DNA of 64,000 nucleotides from Intestinimonas massiliensis (ex Afouda et al. 2020) (GTDB taxonomy: Bacteria > Bacillota > Clostridia > Oscillospirales > Oscillospiraceae). A model generated the notes under the pieces. That model did no database searches. It was not told where the DNA came from and saw nothing but the letters and a program-made list of their open reading frames with translations. The translations under genes and the position numbers were made by a program. The stretch lies in the NCBI RefSeq assembly GCF_001244995.1, contig NZ_LN869528.1, positions 740,652-804,651 on the forward strand, given 5' to 3'. Shown here piece by piece: positions 53,415 to 62,640 of the stretch (within the stretch, counting starts at the first letter, position 1; each line of letters begins with the position of its first letter).

Positions 53415-54350
53415 TTATTCCGCGGACCGATTCTTTTTCCGCCATGCGTCCAGCACGGCGCAGAACACCAGAGAGAGGTAGGTCTCCTCCTCGTTGGCAC
53501 TACGGCTGGTCAGCGCGATGGGCACCTTGGCCCCCACCACCGCGCCACAGGTCACCGCGTGGGCGTGGATGAGCCAGCTCTTCACCAGCGTATTGGCCGT
53601 GGAAAGGTCGGGGGCGATGATGCCGTCAAACCCACCGCCGCTCCAGGGACAGTCGTAGTCCTTCAGCCGGGCGGCCTCCTTGCTCAGGATCAGATCGTAG
53701 GCGATGGGGCCCCACAGCTCGCAGTCGGCAAAGGGCCGCTGCTTCTGCTCGGCCACCAGGCGCTGGGCCTCAATGGTGTCGGGCATGTGGAAGGTCACGT
53801 TCTCCACCAGGGCCAGCAGGGCCAGCTTGGGGTTCTCATAGCCGAAGGCCTTCAGCGCGTCGGCGGTGTTCCGGATGATGGCCTTCTTCTGGGTCAGGTT
53901 GGGGTTGATGATGACCGTCATATCGGACAGAGCCAGCAGCTTGGGGTACTCCGGCAGAGAGGCCAGAGACACATGACTCATCAGCCGGTCGGTCCGCAGG
54001 CCGTTTTTGCCGTCCAGCACCGGCATCAGAAACTCCCGGGTGGGCATATTGCCCCGCATCAGCACGTCGCCGTCGCCGGAATGAATGATGTCGATGGCGG
54101 CCTGGGTGACGTTGTGTCCCGGAGGTGTATCCACCATGGTATAGGGCTCCTTGTCCAGCCCCAGCCGCTCCAGCACGGTCATGGTACGGGCCCGGTCGCC
54201 CACCAGCACCGGCTGCACCAACCCCTTCTCCTGCGCGGCAAAAATGCCCTTGAGCATGTTTTCGCCGTCAGAACCGGCCAGGATCACACGCATGGGACGG
54301 GACATCTTGGGGACCCGCTCTAAAATCTGATCAAAGTTCTGCAGTTCCAT
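53415..54350 (-). CDS. ptb: Phosphate butyryltransferase-like phosphate acyltransferase
   Basis: A 311-residue member of the phosphate acetyl/butyryltransferase family. It has the N-terminal VILAGSDGENML and the C-terminal GAKVPIALTSRSANEEETYLS typical of Ptb. It interconverts butyryl-CoA and butyryl phosphate. No butyrate kinase gene is adjacent, so it may act with a kinase elsewhere or on another acyl group. A good promoter lies upstream. Confidence 0.85.
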   Translation of the reverse strand: MELQNFDQILERVPKMSRPMRVILAGSDGENMLKGIFAAQEKGLVQPVLVGDRARTMTVLERLGLDKEPYTMVDTPPGHNVTQAAIDIIHSGDGDVLMRGNMPTREFLMPVLDGKNGLRTDRLMSHVSLASLPEYPKLLALSDMTVIINPNLTQKKAIIRNTADALKAFGYENPKLALLALVENVTFHMPDTIEAQRLVAEQKQRPFADCELWGPIAYDLILSKEAARLKDYDCPWSGGGFDGIIAPDLSTANTLVKSWLIHAHAVTCGAVVGAKVPIALTSRSANEEETYLSLVFCAVLDAWRKKNRSAE

Positions 54351-54410
54351 AAAATCATCTCCGCTTCCTGCGCACCCGCTTCAGGACGGGCAGACGCCAA
54401 AATCACCTTC

Positions 54411-54439
54411 AGTATAGCCCAAATCCCGTGGAAAGACAA
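54411..54439 (-). promoter_or_regulatory. ptb promoter
   Basis: The minus strand has TTGTCT (54439-54434), a 17-base spacer and TATACT (54416-54411). Confidence 0.7.
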
Positions 54440-54462
54440 GGCGCAAACGCAAAAAGTGCGTT

Positions 54463-55731
54463 TTATCGGCGAGAGGGGGCTGCTGCCGGGCCGCCCGCCC
54501 CGCCCACGCCCCGGAGGATGCGGCGGGTGGCCTCCACCAAAACCAGGGTGGCCGCCGCCCCCAGCAGCACCACCGACCAGGGGGCGGGGCCCGCCGCGTC
54601 AAAGAGCACGCCGTACATGGCCTGCCCCGCCGGCATGGCGCAGGTGCAGAAGGTGGTGACGAAAGAGCCCACCTTGCCCAGCAGCGGGGCGGGCGTAGCC
54701 CGCTGGAGAAAGGTCTGGGCGGCGATGGAGAACAGCGCGGCAAAGGCCATGCCCAGGGCCATACAGACGATGAGTACCCCGTAGGCCATCCCGTCGGGCG
54801 CTCCGGCGGCCAGAACTGCCGCCGCGGGCAGGAGGAGGAGCACGGTGGCCAAAATGTGGCGGTAGGACTTCTCAAAGCCCAGGCGGCCCAGCCGGGTGGA
54901 GGAGAGCAGCCCGCCCAGGATGGAGCCCATGCCCATGGCCGCCTCGGCAAACCCGTAGAGCGGATCGCTGAGGCTCAGATGGACCTTAACCAGATAGGGC
55001 AGGCCCACCGTGAATAGAGAAGAGAGGAACAGATTGATGCCCGCCACCACCACCAGCAGCTTCAAGAGCCGCGGGTTGTCCCGGGAGAGAAAGCGGAGGG
55101 CGTCGCCCAGGTCCCGCCCGAGCTGGGCCAGGGGGGCGGAGGTCCTGGCCAGCGGGGTGAAGGGGATGCGAAGAAAGAGCTCCAAAACGGCGGAGGCAAA
55201 GAAGCACAGGGCGCTGCCCGCCAGGAGCGGGTACAGGCCGAAGGCGGCGTACAGCACGCCACCCAGAATGGGGCCCAGCAGGCCGGACAGGGCCTGTACC
55301 TGCACCACTACGCCGTTGGCCGCCATCAGGGCCTCCTCCGCCGCCAGGGAGGGGATGCTGGCCTGGACCGAGGGCTGATATACCGCTTGGATCAGAGACA
55401 GCAGAATGAGAAACGCCGTGATGGCGCCCAGCGAGCCCGAGCGGGCGAAAAACAGGTCAAAGCAAAGAATCAGTCCGCAGGTGAAGAAGTCCAGCGCCAC
55501 CATAATCCGCTGCCGGGGCAGCCGGTCGGCCAACACCCCGCCAAGGGGGGAGAGGAGGACCGTGGGGACCATGGCCAGGGCCAGGATGCTGCCAAACACG
55601 GCGGCAGAGCCGGTGAGGGAGAGCACGTGCAGGGACAGGGAAAAGCGCAGAATGGCATTGCCGAACAGGGAGATGATTTGGCCGATGACCATAAGGGTGA
55701 AATCACGGCGGAAGGGAGAGGCGGGCTTCAT
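54463..55731 (-). CDS. MFS exporter (EntS/MFS_3-like)
   Basis: A 422-residue, twelve-helix major facilitator. GGVLADRLPRQRIM after helix 2 is the MFS motif A. The overall pattern matches macrolide- or siderophore-type drug exporters. It lies 82 bases after tetR, and a TetR-type palindrome (55752-55768) sits in the gap. So the TetR protein probably controls both its own gene and this exporter. Confidence 0.88.
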   Translation of the reverse strand: MKPASPFRRDFTLMVIGQIISLFGNAILRFSLSLHVLSLTGSAAVFGSILALAMVPTVLLSPLGGVLADRLPRQRIMVALDFFTCGLILCFDLFFARSGSLGAITAFLILLSLIQAVYQPSVQASIPSLAAEEALMAANGVVVQVQALSGLLGPILGGVLYAAFGLYPLLAGSALCFFASAVLELFLRIPFTPLARTSAPLAQLGRDLGDALRFLSRDNPRLLKLLVVVAGINLFLSSLFTVGLPYLVKVHLSLSDPLYGFAEAAMGMGSILGGLLSSTRLGRLGFEKSYRHILATVLLLLPAAAVLAAGAPDGMAYGVLIVCMALGMAFAALFSIAAQTFLQRATPAPLLGKVGSFVTTFCTCAMPAGQAMYGVLFDAAGPAPWSVVLLGAAATLVLVEATRRILRGVGGAGGPAAAPSRR

Positions 55732-55751
55732 AAAAACACTCCTTTTATTAA

Positions 55752-55768
55752 ATACCGACGGTCGGTAT
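55752..55768. promoter_or_regulatory. TetR operator 1
   Basis: ATACCGAC/GTCGGTAT is a perfect palindrome around one central base. It is in the tetR-MFS gap and shares the ATACCG/CGGTAT core with operator 2. Confidence 0.72.
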
Positions 55769-55813
55769 GTATTGTGAGCGGAAAAACCGCCCCCCGAAAG
55801 GGGGCGGAAGGGG

Positions 55814-56461
55814 TCAGGCCGGGTCCAGCAGGTTGGAAAAGTGGTCGTAATAGGTCTGGGCGGCGGCCATCAGCTCCTCGTTGAAGATGGGCGCGCCCAT
55901 ACCGTCGGTGAGCTCCTTGAGGAACTGAAATTTGGCCAGAAACTCGTCCCGGCTGCCGGGAAAAAGGCCGATCCACACGTTGAGCAGAAGAATGGAGACC
56001 TGGGCCAGCTCCCTGGGGCGGTGGGTATGGATGGAACCGTCGGCCACGCCCTCCTCCAAAAGCCGCTGGATCATGGGGCTGGCATCCCGGATGGAGGAGG
56101 TGAGCATGAGCTGAAGGAGCTGGGGATTGCTGCGGAAGGATAGGGTGACCGAGTCGATGGACAGCTTTCCCTGATCGGTGAGCTCCAGCAGCAGGAGCTT
56201 GCGCAGCTTTTCCAGGCCGCTGAGGCCCGGGGCATCCAGCGCGGCGGCGTGCAGGCCGCTTTCGGCGTAGTATTGGTCGTAAATGCGGTCCAGAATGGCC
56301 TCTTTGGACTTAAAATGGTGGTAGACCGCACCCTTGGACATGCCCAGCGCATCGGTGATATCCTGGATGGTGGTGTGGTCGTAGCCCTTTTCCAGAAACA
56401 GCCGGTAGGAGACGGCCAGGATCTTCTGTACCGTTTCCTCCGGGTACTTATTGCGGGCCAT
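55814..56461 (-). CDS. TetR family transcriptional repressor
   Basis: A 215-residue TetR protein. The HTH is TTIQDITDALGMSKGAVYHHF near residues 30-50, followed by an all-helical ligand domain. AAGGAGG precedes ATG 56461. It is flanked by two palindromes with the same core and sits upstream of the MFS exporter, so it probably represses drug efflux until an inducer binds. Confidence 0.93.
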   Translation of the reverse strand: MARNKYPEETVQKILAVSYRLFLEKGYDHTTIQDITDALGMSKGAVYHHFKSKEAILDRIYDQYYAESGLHAAALDAPGLSGLEKLRKLLLLELTDQGKLSIDSVTLSFRSNPQLLQLMLTSSIRDASPMIQRLLEEGVADGSIHTHRPRELAQVSILLLNVWIGLFPGSRDEFLAKFQFLKELTDGMGAPIFNEELMAAAQTYYDHFSNLLDPA

Positions 56462-56476
56462 GGTTTGCCTCCTTTT

Positions 56477-56499
56477 TATACATACCGTCGGTATGTATA
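56477..56499. promoter_or_regulatory. TetR operator 2 (autoregulation)
   Basis: TATACATACC and GGTATGTATA form a perfect 23-base palindrome around GTC, 16 bases upstream of the tetR start. It also contains -10-like TATA sequence. Confidence 0.78.
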
Positions 56500-56545
56500 G
56501 GATAACAGAAAAGGGGGAGAGCGTCAAGCCCTCCCCCGAAAAAGC

Positions 56546-57331
56546 TCACGCCTCGCCGCCGGCGGTGGTCACCGTCTTGGGATCCAGCTCCACGGTCTGG
56601 ACCCGGGCAGCCTCGCAGGCCTCCACCTCTTCCGCGGCGATGGGCCGGATGAGGATGAAGGGGGTGCACTGGGCGGACTGGCCCGCCGGATTGTCCCGGA
56701 TCATGCCCAGCAGATCGGCCTCGGGCTCCTCCAGCGCCTGGGCCTTGCCCAGAAGGTCCCGGGTCAGGTCGTTGGCGTCCACGATCATGGCCTTTACCCC
56801 GGTGGCGGCGTAAATCTCGTCGCAGACCCCGGAGGAATTCTCCGGGATGCGGATGCCAAACTGACCGTACACGTCGAACACGTGGTCATAGAAACCGTCC
56901 AGGCCGGTGATCTCCTGGCCCACCATGTCGTAGAAAATGCCGTGCTTGCCGAAGAGCTTGCCCACGCCGGCGCAGATCGCCGCCCAGATGACCTTCAGGG
57001 TCCCGCAGTGGTCGATGGCAAACTGCATCTTCCAGGGGCTGTCCACACCAATGCCCGCCTCGGAGTGCATGGCGAACTTGCTGAGGAACCTGGCCAGCCA
57101 GCTCAGGCGCATGTCCTTCTTATATACCACCCGCTTCTGGCACAGGGCGACAATCTTTTCGCTGATGGAGAGGATGTCCCCCTCCTGATAGAGGGGGGCC
57201 ACGTACCGCTTCACCAGGTCGATGTAGTTCTCGCCGATCTGGACGAAGTGGGTCTGGATGGCGTTGCGGGCGAAATAGCGGTCTCCCACCTGGATGGTGA
57301 CGTTTTTGCTGTCGTTTACCTGAAATTGCAT
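56546..57331 (-). CDS. Coenzyme F420-0:L-glutamate ligase-like protein
   Basis: A 261-residue CofE-family protein with the ISEKIVALCQKR segment after the N-terminal strand region, a DMVGQEITGLDGF central motif and the ENSSGVCDEIYAATG and VDANDL segments. CofE adds glutamate to coenzyme F420. Clostridia of this group are not known to make F420, so the substrate here is probably another glutamyl acceptor. That is inference. It is monocistronic, with its own promoter. Confidence 0.8.
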   Translation of the reverse strand: MQFQVNDSKNVTIQVGDRYFARNAIQTHFVQIGENYIDLVKRYVAPLYQEGDILSISEKIVALCQKRVVYKKDMRLSWLARFLSKFAMHSEAGIGVDSPWKMQFAIDHCGTLKVIWAAICAGVGKLFGKHGIFYDMVGQEITGLDGFYDHVFDVYGQFGIRIPENSSGVCDEIYAATGVKAMIVDANDLTRDLLGKAQALEEPEADLLGMIRDNPAGQSAQCTPFILIRPIAAEEVEACEAARVQTVELDPKTVTTAGGEA

Positions 57332-57365
57332 GTTCGGGACCCCTTTATCTTCATATGTAAGGTGT

Positions 57366-57414
57366 TTATCGTCGATAACGGGTTTTAGTATATCCTATTC
57401 AGTGGGAAAATCAA
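57366..57414 (-). promoter_or_regulatory. Promoter and small palindrome of the F420-ligase-like gene
   Basis: The minus strand has TTGATT (57414-57409), a 16-base spacer and TATACT (57392-57387). TTATCG-T-CGATAA (57366-57378) lies about ten bases downstream of the -10 and could be an operator. Confidence 0.6.
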
Positions 57415-57425
57415 CCCTTATTTCG

Positions 57426-57463
57426 GAAAAAACGGCCGCGCCGCTGTTCGGGCGGCGCGGCCG
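57426..57463 (-). terminator. Terminator of nfnAB
   Basis: CGGCCGCGCCGC pairs with GCGGCGCGGCCG and, on the minus strand, TTTTTT follows. Confidence 0.9.
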
Positions 57464-57475
57464 GGGGAAAGAAGC

Positions 57476-58861
57476 TTATTTGCTCAGGGCTTGGTGGATG
57501 GCGGCGGCGGCCTTTTTGCCGGCGCCCATGGCCAGGATGACGGTGGCGGCGCCGGTGACGGCGTCGCCGCCGGCATAGACCCCGTCCCGGGTGGTCTGCA
57601 TGGTCTCCTCGTTGACGATGAGGCAGCCCTTCCGGTTGGTCTCCAGGCCGGGAGTGGTGGAGCGGATCAGGGGGTTGGGCGTGGTGCCCAGGCTCATGAT
57701 TACCGTGTCTACGTCCAGCACGAACGCGCTGTCCGGGACCTCCACCGGGCGGCGGCGGCCGGACTCGTCCGGCTCGCCCAGTTCCATGCGGATGCACTCC
57801 ATCCCCGCCACGGCCCCCTTGCCGTCGGACAGGATGCGCCGGGGATTGTTGAGCAGGTGGAATTCAATGCCCTCCTCTTTGGCGTGGTGGACCTCCTCCA
57901 CACGGGCCGGCATCTCCGCCTCGCTGCGGCGGTAGACCACATAGACGTGCTCCGCACCCAGCCGCTTGGCGCACCGGGCGGCGTCCATGGCCACGTTGCC
58001 GCCGCCCACCACGGCCACGGACTTGCTCTTCTTGATGGGGGTGTCGTACTCCTCCCGGTAGGCCTTCATCAGGTTCACCCGGGTCAGATACTCGTTGGCC
58101 GAGTACACCCCGCTCAGGGTCTCGCCGGGGATGTCCATGAACATGGGCAGGCCCGCGCCGGAGCCCACAAACACCGCCCGGTAGCCCATCTCAAACAGCT
58201 CGTCGATGGTGATGGTCTTGCCGATGACGGTGTCCAGGTCCAGCTCTACCCCCAGGTCCAGAATGCCCTCCACCTCGTGCTGGACGATCTCCTTGGGCAG
58301 GCGGAACTGGGGGATGCCGTACACCAGCACGCCGCCGGCGGTGTGGAAGGCCTCGAAGATGGAGACCTGGTAGCCCAGCTTGCCCAGGTCGGACGCGCAG
58401 GTCAGCCCGGCAGGGCCGGAGCCCACCACCGCCACCTTGACGCCGTTGGACGCCGGCTTTTCCGGCTTCGCATGCACGTTGTTCCGGTACCAGTCGGCCA
58501 CGAACCGCTCCAGTCGGCCGATGGCCACCGGCTCCCCCTTCTTGCCCCGGACGCACAGGCTCTCGCACTGGCTCTCCTGGGGGCAGACCCGGCCGGACAC
58601 GGCGGGCAGACCGTTGGTTTGATGGATGATCTCATAGGCCGCCTGGAAGTCCCCCTCCGCCACCTTGGCGATGAATTCGGGGATCTGGATGTTCACCGGG
58701 CAGCCCGCCACACAGGCCGGCTTTTTGCACTGGAGGCAGCGCCCTGCTTCCTCCACCGCCATCTCGGGGGTATAGCCCAGGTTGACCTCTTCAAAATTGT
58801 GATTGCGCACGTTGGGGTCCTGCTCGGGGACCGGTACCTTGGTCGGGCTCAGGTTCGCCAT
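57476..58861 (-). CDS. nfnB: NADP-dependent reduced ferredoxin:NAD+ oxidoreductase subunit B (GltD-like)
   Basis: A 461-residue GltD-family flavoprotein. N-terminal cysteines in CLQCKKPACVAGCPV and CPQESQCESLCVRG bind [4Fe-4S] clusters. FAD (VAVVGSGPAGLTCASDL) and NADPH (VAVVGGGNVAMDAARCAKRLG) binding sites follow. With NfnA it bifurcates electrons from NADPH to ferredoxin and NAD+, or the reverse. GltB is absent, and the immediate NfnA neighbour makes the Nfn assignment the better one. Confidence 0.9.
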   Translation of the reverse strand: MANLSPTKVPVPEQDPNVRNHNFEEVNLGYTPEMAVEEAGRCLQCKKPACVAGCPVNIQIPEFIAKVAEGDFQAAYEIIHQTNGLPAVSGRVCPQESQCESLCVRGKKGEPVAIGRLERFVADWYRNNVHAKPEKPASNGVKVAVVGSGPAGLTCASDLGKLGYQVSIFEAFHTAGGVLVYGIPQFRLPKEIVQHEVEGILDLGVELDLDTVIGKTITIDELFEMGYRAVFVGSGAGLPMFMDIPGETLSGVYSANEYLTRVNLMKAYREEYDTPIKKSKSVAVVGGGNVAMDAARCAKRLGAEHVYVVYRRSEAEMPARVEEVHHAKEEGIEFHLLNNPRRILSDGKGAVAGMECIRMELGEPDESGRRRPVEVPDSAFVLDVDTVIMSLGTTPNPLIRSTTPGLETNRKGCLIVNEETMQTTRDGVYAGGDAVTGAATVILAMGAGKKAAAAIHQALSK

Positions 58862-58865
58862 GTCC

Positions 58866-59717
58866 TCACACCCCTTCCTTCCACTGCTGGAGACGGCACA
58901 GATGGCTCTGCTTCGTCTCTGCCTCCCGCTCCCGGTAGGCCCCGTTGCGGGTGATCAGCTCGTCGAAGTCCACCTGGTGGCCGTCGAAGTCCGGACCGTC
59001 CACGCAGGCGAATTTCACCTGGCCCCCCACGCTCACCCGGCAGCCGCCGCACATGCCGGTGCCGTCGATCATGATGGGGTTCAGGCTCACCAGGGTCTTG
59101 ATACCATAGGGCTCCGTGGTCTTGCACACGAACTTCATCATGATGATGGGCCCGATGGCGATGACCAGGTCATAGCTGGCCCCGCCGTCAATCAGGCTCT
59201 TCAGCTTATCGGTCACCAGGCCCTTTTCTCCGTATGTACCGTCGTCGGTGGTGAGGTAGAAGCGGTCGCAGTTGGCCTTAAACTCATCCTCCAGGATGAC
59301 GATGTCCCTGGATCGGAACCCGGCGATCACGTCCACCTGCACCCCCCGGGCGTGGAGGGCCTTGGCCTGGGGGAAGGCGATGGCGCAGCCCACGCCGCCG
59401 CCGATGACCGCCACCCGCTTCACATCCGGCTCCACCTCGGTGGCCGTGCCCAGCGGGCCCACAAAGTCCAGAATGTCGTCCCCCGCCTCCAGGCCGTCCA
59501 GCAGCTCGGTGGTCAGGCCCACCTTCTGGAAGATGATGGTGACGGTGCCCGCCGCCCGGTCGTAGTCCGCAATGGTCAGGGGGATACGCTCTCCCTTTTC
59601 ATCCACCCGCAGAATGACGAACTGCCCCGGCTGCGCCTTTTTGGCGATTAACGGCGCCTCCACGTCCATCCGCGTGACGGTGGGGTTGAGTCTCTCTTTT
59701 CGTATGATCTTCGCCAT
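58866..59717 (-). CDS. nfnA: NADP-dependent reduced ferredoxin:NAD+ oxidoreductase subunit A
   Basis: A 283-residue FAD/NAD(H) and [2Fe-2S] subunit of the dihydroorotate dehydrogenase electron-transfer family. GGGVGCAIAFPQAK binds NAD(H), and the [2Fe-2S] cysteines lie in GTGMCGGCRVSVGGQVKFAC. The start is ATG 59717, with AGGAGG about 12 bases upstream. It ends four bases before nfnB. Confidence 0.92.
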   Translation of the reverse strand: MAKIIRKERLNPTVTRMDVEAPLIAKKAQPGQFVILRVDEKGERIPLTIADYDRAAGTVTIIFQKVGLTTELLDGLEAGDDILDFVGPLGTATEVEPDVKRVAVIGGGVGCAIAFPQAKALHARGVQVDVIAGFRSRDIVILEDEFKANCDRFYLTTDDGTYGEKGLVTDKLKSLIDGGASYDLVIAIGPIIMMKFVCKTTEPYGIKTLVSLNPIMIDGTGMCGGCRVSVGGQVKFACVDGPDFDGHQVDFDELITRNGAYREREAETKQSHLCRLQQWKEGV

Positions 59718-59793
59718 TTCAGGTAAAGCCTCCTGTCTCCGCCGGAGCTTCCCGACTCCGGGCGAAATTGATGCTCCAATCCACAACATCTAC

Positions 59794-59822
59794 ATTATAC
59801 TCCCGGGGCCTAACATTGTCTA
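59794..59822 (-). promoter_or_regulatory. nfnAB promoter
   Basis: The minus strand has TAGACA (59822-59817), a 17-base spacer and TATAAT (59799-59794). Confidence 0.75.
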
Positions 59823-59883
59823 TGGGGAGCTAAATCATTTTCAGGATTTTTGGACCACTTCACAATTGGCCCGCCCCTTTGGC

Positions 59884-59918
59884 GGGTATATTTTCCGGGC
59901 GCCCGGAGAAAATACCCG
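59884..59918. repeat. Near-perfect inverted repeat upstream of the ger operon
   Basis: GGGTATATTTTCCGGGC and GCCCGGAGAAAATACCC mirror each other with a single mismatch, centred on CCGGGCGCCCGG. It lies 18 bases upstream of gerAA and could be an operator or an RNA hairpin in the leader. No T-run follows. Confidence 0.7.
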
Positions 59919-59936
59919 GGAAAGGAGGCCGGACCC

Positions 59937-61454
59937 ATGGGCTTTTTTGGACGGGAGAAGATTCCCGTGCCGCCCCATCCGCGCCGGGAGCCCCGGATCG
60001 ACCTGCCCCTGTGCCTGGAGAGCCTGGAGCAGGTCTTTGACGGCTGCGTGGACTTCTCCCACCGGGCGGTGGACCTGGGGGGCGACCCGGCAAAGAAGCT
60101 CACCCTGTGCTACATCGGCGGCATGGTCCGCATGGAGCGGGTAAGCGACTATGTGCTGCGGCCCCTGGCCCAGGACAAGGCCCTGGCTGTGGGGAACCTG
60201 GCCGGCGCCATCGGGCGCATCCGGGACGGCGCCCTCTACAACCTGAGCGTGGAGGAGCGGACCACCATGGACGAGGCGGTGTTTGACCTCATCGGCGGAA
60301 ACTGCCTGCTGCTCTTTCCCGGGGAATCCGTCTGCCTCTCCTTCAATACCGGCACCGAGGAGAAGCGCTCTGTCTCCGAGCCGGAGAACGAGCCGCCCCT
60401 CAAAGGGCCCCGGGACTCCTTCGTGGAGTCCATTCGGACCAATACCTCCCTGGTCCGCCGCCGCCTGCGCGCTCCCAGCCTGAAGATCAAGGAGCTGCTG
60501 GTGGGCCGCCAGACCGTCACCCCGGTGGACATCCTGTGGATCGAGGGGCTGACCAATCCGGAGCTGGTGAAGGCGGTGGAGCAGCGCATCGACGCCATCG
60601 ACATCGACGCACTCATCGCCACCGGGAACCTGGAGGAGTATATCGTGGACGACCTGCACACCCCCTTCCCCCTGGTGGCCACCACAGAGCGGCCCGACCG
60701 CTTCACCGCCGGGGTGGTGGAGGGACGGGTGGGCATCCTGGTGGACGGCCTGCCCCTGGGGTGGCTGGTCCCCGGCACCATCAGCCAGTTCTTCAAGACC
60801 CCCCAGGACAAGGCCCAGAGCTGGATGGTGGCCTCCATGCTGACGGTGCTGCGCTACCTGTGCATGCTGACCACCCTGTTCCTGCCCGCCCTCTATATCG
60901 CCGCCGTCACCTTCCACCCCGAGATGCTCCCCACCAAGCTCACCCTCTCCATCATCGCCGCCAAGCAGGACGTGCCCTTCACCTCCATCTTTGAGGTGCT
61001 CATCCTGCTCATCGCCTTTGAGATCATCCAGGAGGCGGGGCTGCGCCTGCCAGGCTCCATCGGACAGACCGTGTCCATCCTGGGCGGGCTGGTGGTGGGT
61101 TCCGCCGCCGTGGAGGCCCGCATCGTCTCCCCCGCAGTCCTCATCGTGGTGGCCATCGCCGGCATCGCCGGGTATACCATGCCCTCCCAGGACCTGGCCG
61201 GCGCCCTGCGCCTGTGGCGGTTCCTGCTGGCCCTCTGCGCCAGCGTGGGCGGGCTGTTCGGCATCGCAGCGGGCGCGGCGGCGCTGGTGTTCCATCTGGC
61301 GGGCATCGAGAGCTTCGGCGTGGCCTACCTGACCCCCTTCGCCGCCAACGCCGGGGAGCAGGTGGAGGGCCGGACCGTCCTGCGCCAGCCCCTGCCCAAG
61401 GCCAAGCTGCGGGAGGCCGCCCTCAAGATCCGGAACAGGAGGAATCAGAAGTGA
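59937..61454 (+). CDS. Spore germination protein GerAA family
   Basis: A 505-residue GerA-type A subunit: a ~275-residue soluble N-terminal domain (with VDILWIEGLTNPELVKAVEQ), then about five to six membrane helices (SILGGLVVGSAAVEARIVSPA). The complex of A, B and C subunits senses nutrient germinants in the spore inner membrane. AAAGGAGG precedes ATG 59937. It overlaps the gerC gene by four bases. Confidence 0.93.
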   Translation: MGFFGREKIPVPPHPRREPRIDLPLCLESLEQVFDGCVDFSHRAVDLGGDPAKKLTLCYIGGMVRMERVSDYVLRPLAQDKALAVGNLAGAIGRIRDGALYNLSVEERTTMDEAVFDLIGGNCLLLFPGESVCLSFNTGTEEKRSVSEPENEPPLKGPRDSFVESIRTNTSLVRRRLRAPSLKIKELLVGRQTVTPVDILWIEGLTNPELVKAVEQRIDAIDIDALIATGNLEEYIVDDLHTPFPLVATTERPDRFTAGVVEGRVGILVDGLPLGWLVPGTISQFFKTPQDKAQSWMVASMLTVLRYLCMLTTLFLPALYIAAVTFHPEMLPTKLTLSIIAAKQDVPFTSIFEVLILLIAFEIIQEAGLRLPGSIGQTVSILGGLVVGSAAVEARIVSPAVLIVVAIAGIAGYTMPSQDLAGALRLWRFLLALCASVGGLFGIAAGAAALVFHLAGIESFGVAYLTPFAANAGEQVEGRTVLRQPLPKAKLREAALKIRNRRNQK

Positions 61455-62590
61455 GTCGAGCCCAATGGCTGCTGCTGGCGGCCGCGGCCTGCGCCGCCCT
61501 CACCGGCTGCGCCCCCCTGGACGCCCTGCCCTACGCCTACGAGATTGAGGACACCGTCCTGCTGCGGACTCTGGGGGTGGACGTGGCCACCCAGCGCCTG
61601 GACGGCGTGGCGGTCACCGCCTCCAGCGGCGAGCGGCCCGCCGTGGGGGATTCTCCCGGCCAGGCCGGCGTGGTCCTCTCCGCTCAGGCGGACACCGTCA
61701 GCGCCGCCCGGACCATGATGCAGAGCTACGGCAAGGACGAGCTGTTCTTTGGCGACGTGGAGCAGGTGGTGGTGGGGGAGGGCCTGGCCCAACGGGGCCT
61801 GGACGACCTGCTGGCCCTGATGGCCCGGGACCCGGAGCTGCGGCTGGAGGCCCGACTCTGGGTGGTGCGGGGAGGCAGCGCTTCCGATGTGCTCTTCGGG
61901 GGGGAGGAGAGCGGCGGCGTGGACGACCGGCTGGACGCCATGGAGTCTAACGCCGATCAGGGTGCCGCCACCTTGCCCCGTACCGCCCGGGAGGCCCTGG
62001 TGGACCTGGCCCGGAGCGGGACCACCTTCCTGCCTGCACTGGCCCAGGGGCCCTCCCGGCCCGGCGACGGGGCGGAGGGGGACACGACGGTCAGCACCGC
62101 CGGGTACGCCCTCTTCCGGGATGGGGCCCTGTGCGGCTGGGCGGCGGGAGAAGAGGCTCATGGGATCCATCTCCTGCTGGGGCGGGCCGACGGCGGACTG
62201 CTGGAGTGCGCCGCGCCGGACGGCGCCCGGGTGGCCCTGCTCCTCACCGGCGTGCGGACCGGCTATACGCCGATTTTCCGGGGCGGCGCACTCGCCGGGC
62301 TGGAGGTAAAGTGCAAGGTGGAGGCCCGCCTGGCTGAGGTCCGGGGCGGAGATGCCCTGAGCCGGGAAGAGCTGGCCTGGCTGGAGGCGGAGACGGCCCG
62401 CCTCTGCCGCACGCGCATGGAGACAGCCCTCTCCCACAGCCGGGCGCTGGAGGCCGATTACCTCAACCTGCGGCAGCGCGCCGCCCTGTCCGCCCCATGG
62501 CGCAAGGATGAGCTGGAGCAGGACTGGGAGGAGGGCTTTCCGGGCCTGGCCTTCACAGTGAATGTGCAGGTCAAGGTGGCCGGAGGCTAG
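61451..62590 (+). CDS. Spore germination lipoprotein Ger(x)C
   Basis: A 379-residue lipoprotein with lipobox LTGC (Cys20), the C subunit of the GerA-type receptor. The three-domain GerAC layout is seen in VLLRTLGVDVATQRLDGVAV and the C-terminal AETARLCRTRMETALSHSR segment. GTG 61451 overlaps the upstream stop and has AGGAGG upstream. In this operon the order is A-C-B. Confidence 0.9.
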   Translation: MSRAQWLLLAAAACAALTGCAPLDALPYAYEIEDTVLLRTLGVDVATQRLDGVAVTASSGERPAVGDSPGQAGVVLSAQADTVSAARTMMQSYGKDELFFGDVEQVVVGEGLAQRGLDDLLALMARDPELRLEARLWVVRGGSASDVLFGGEESGGVDDRLDAMESNADQGAATLPRTAREALVDLARSGTTFLPALAQGPSRPGDGAEGDTTVSTAGYALFRDGALCGWAAGEEAHGIHLLLGRADGGLLECAAPDGARVALLLTGVRTGYTPIFRGGALAGLEVKCKVEARLAEVRGGDALSREELAWLEAETARLCRTRMETALSHSRALEADYLNLRQRAALSAPWRKDELEQDWEEGFPGLAFTVNVQVKVAGG

Positions 62591-62640
62591 GCCCCGCTGC
62601 AAAGGGGCCCGGAGAGTGATAAATAAGGAGGTGGTCGCTT

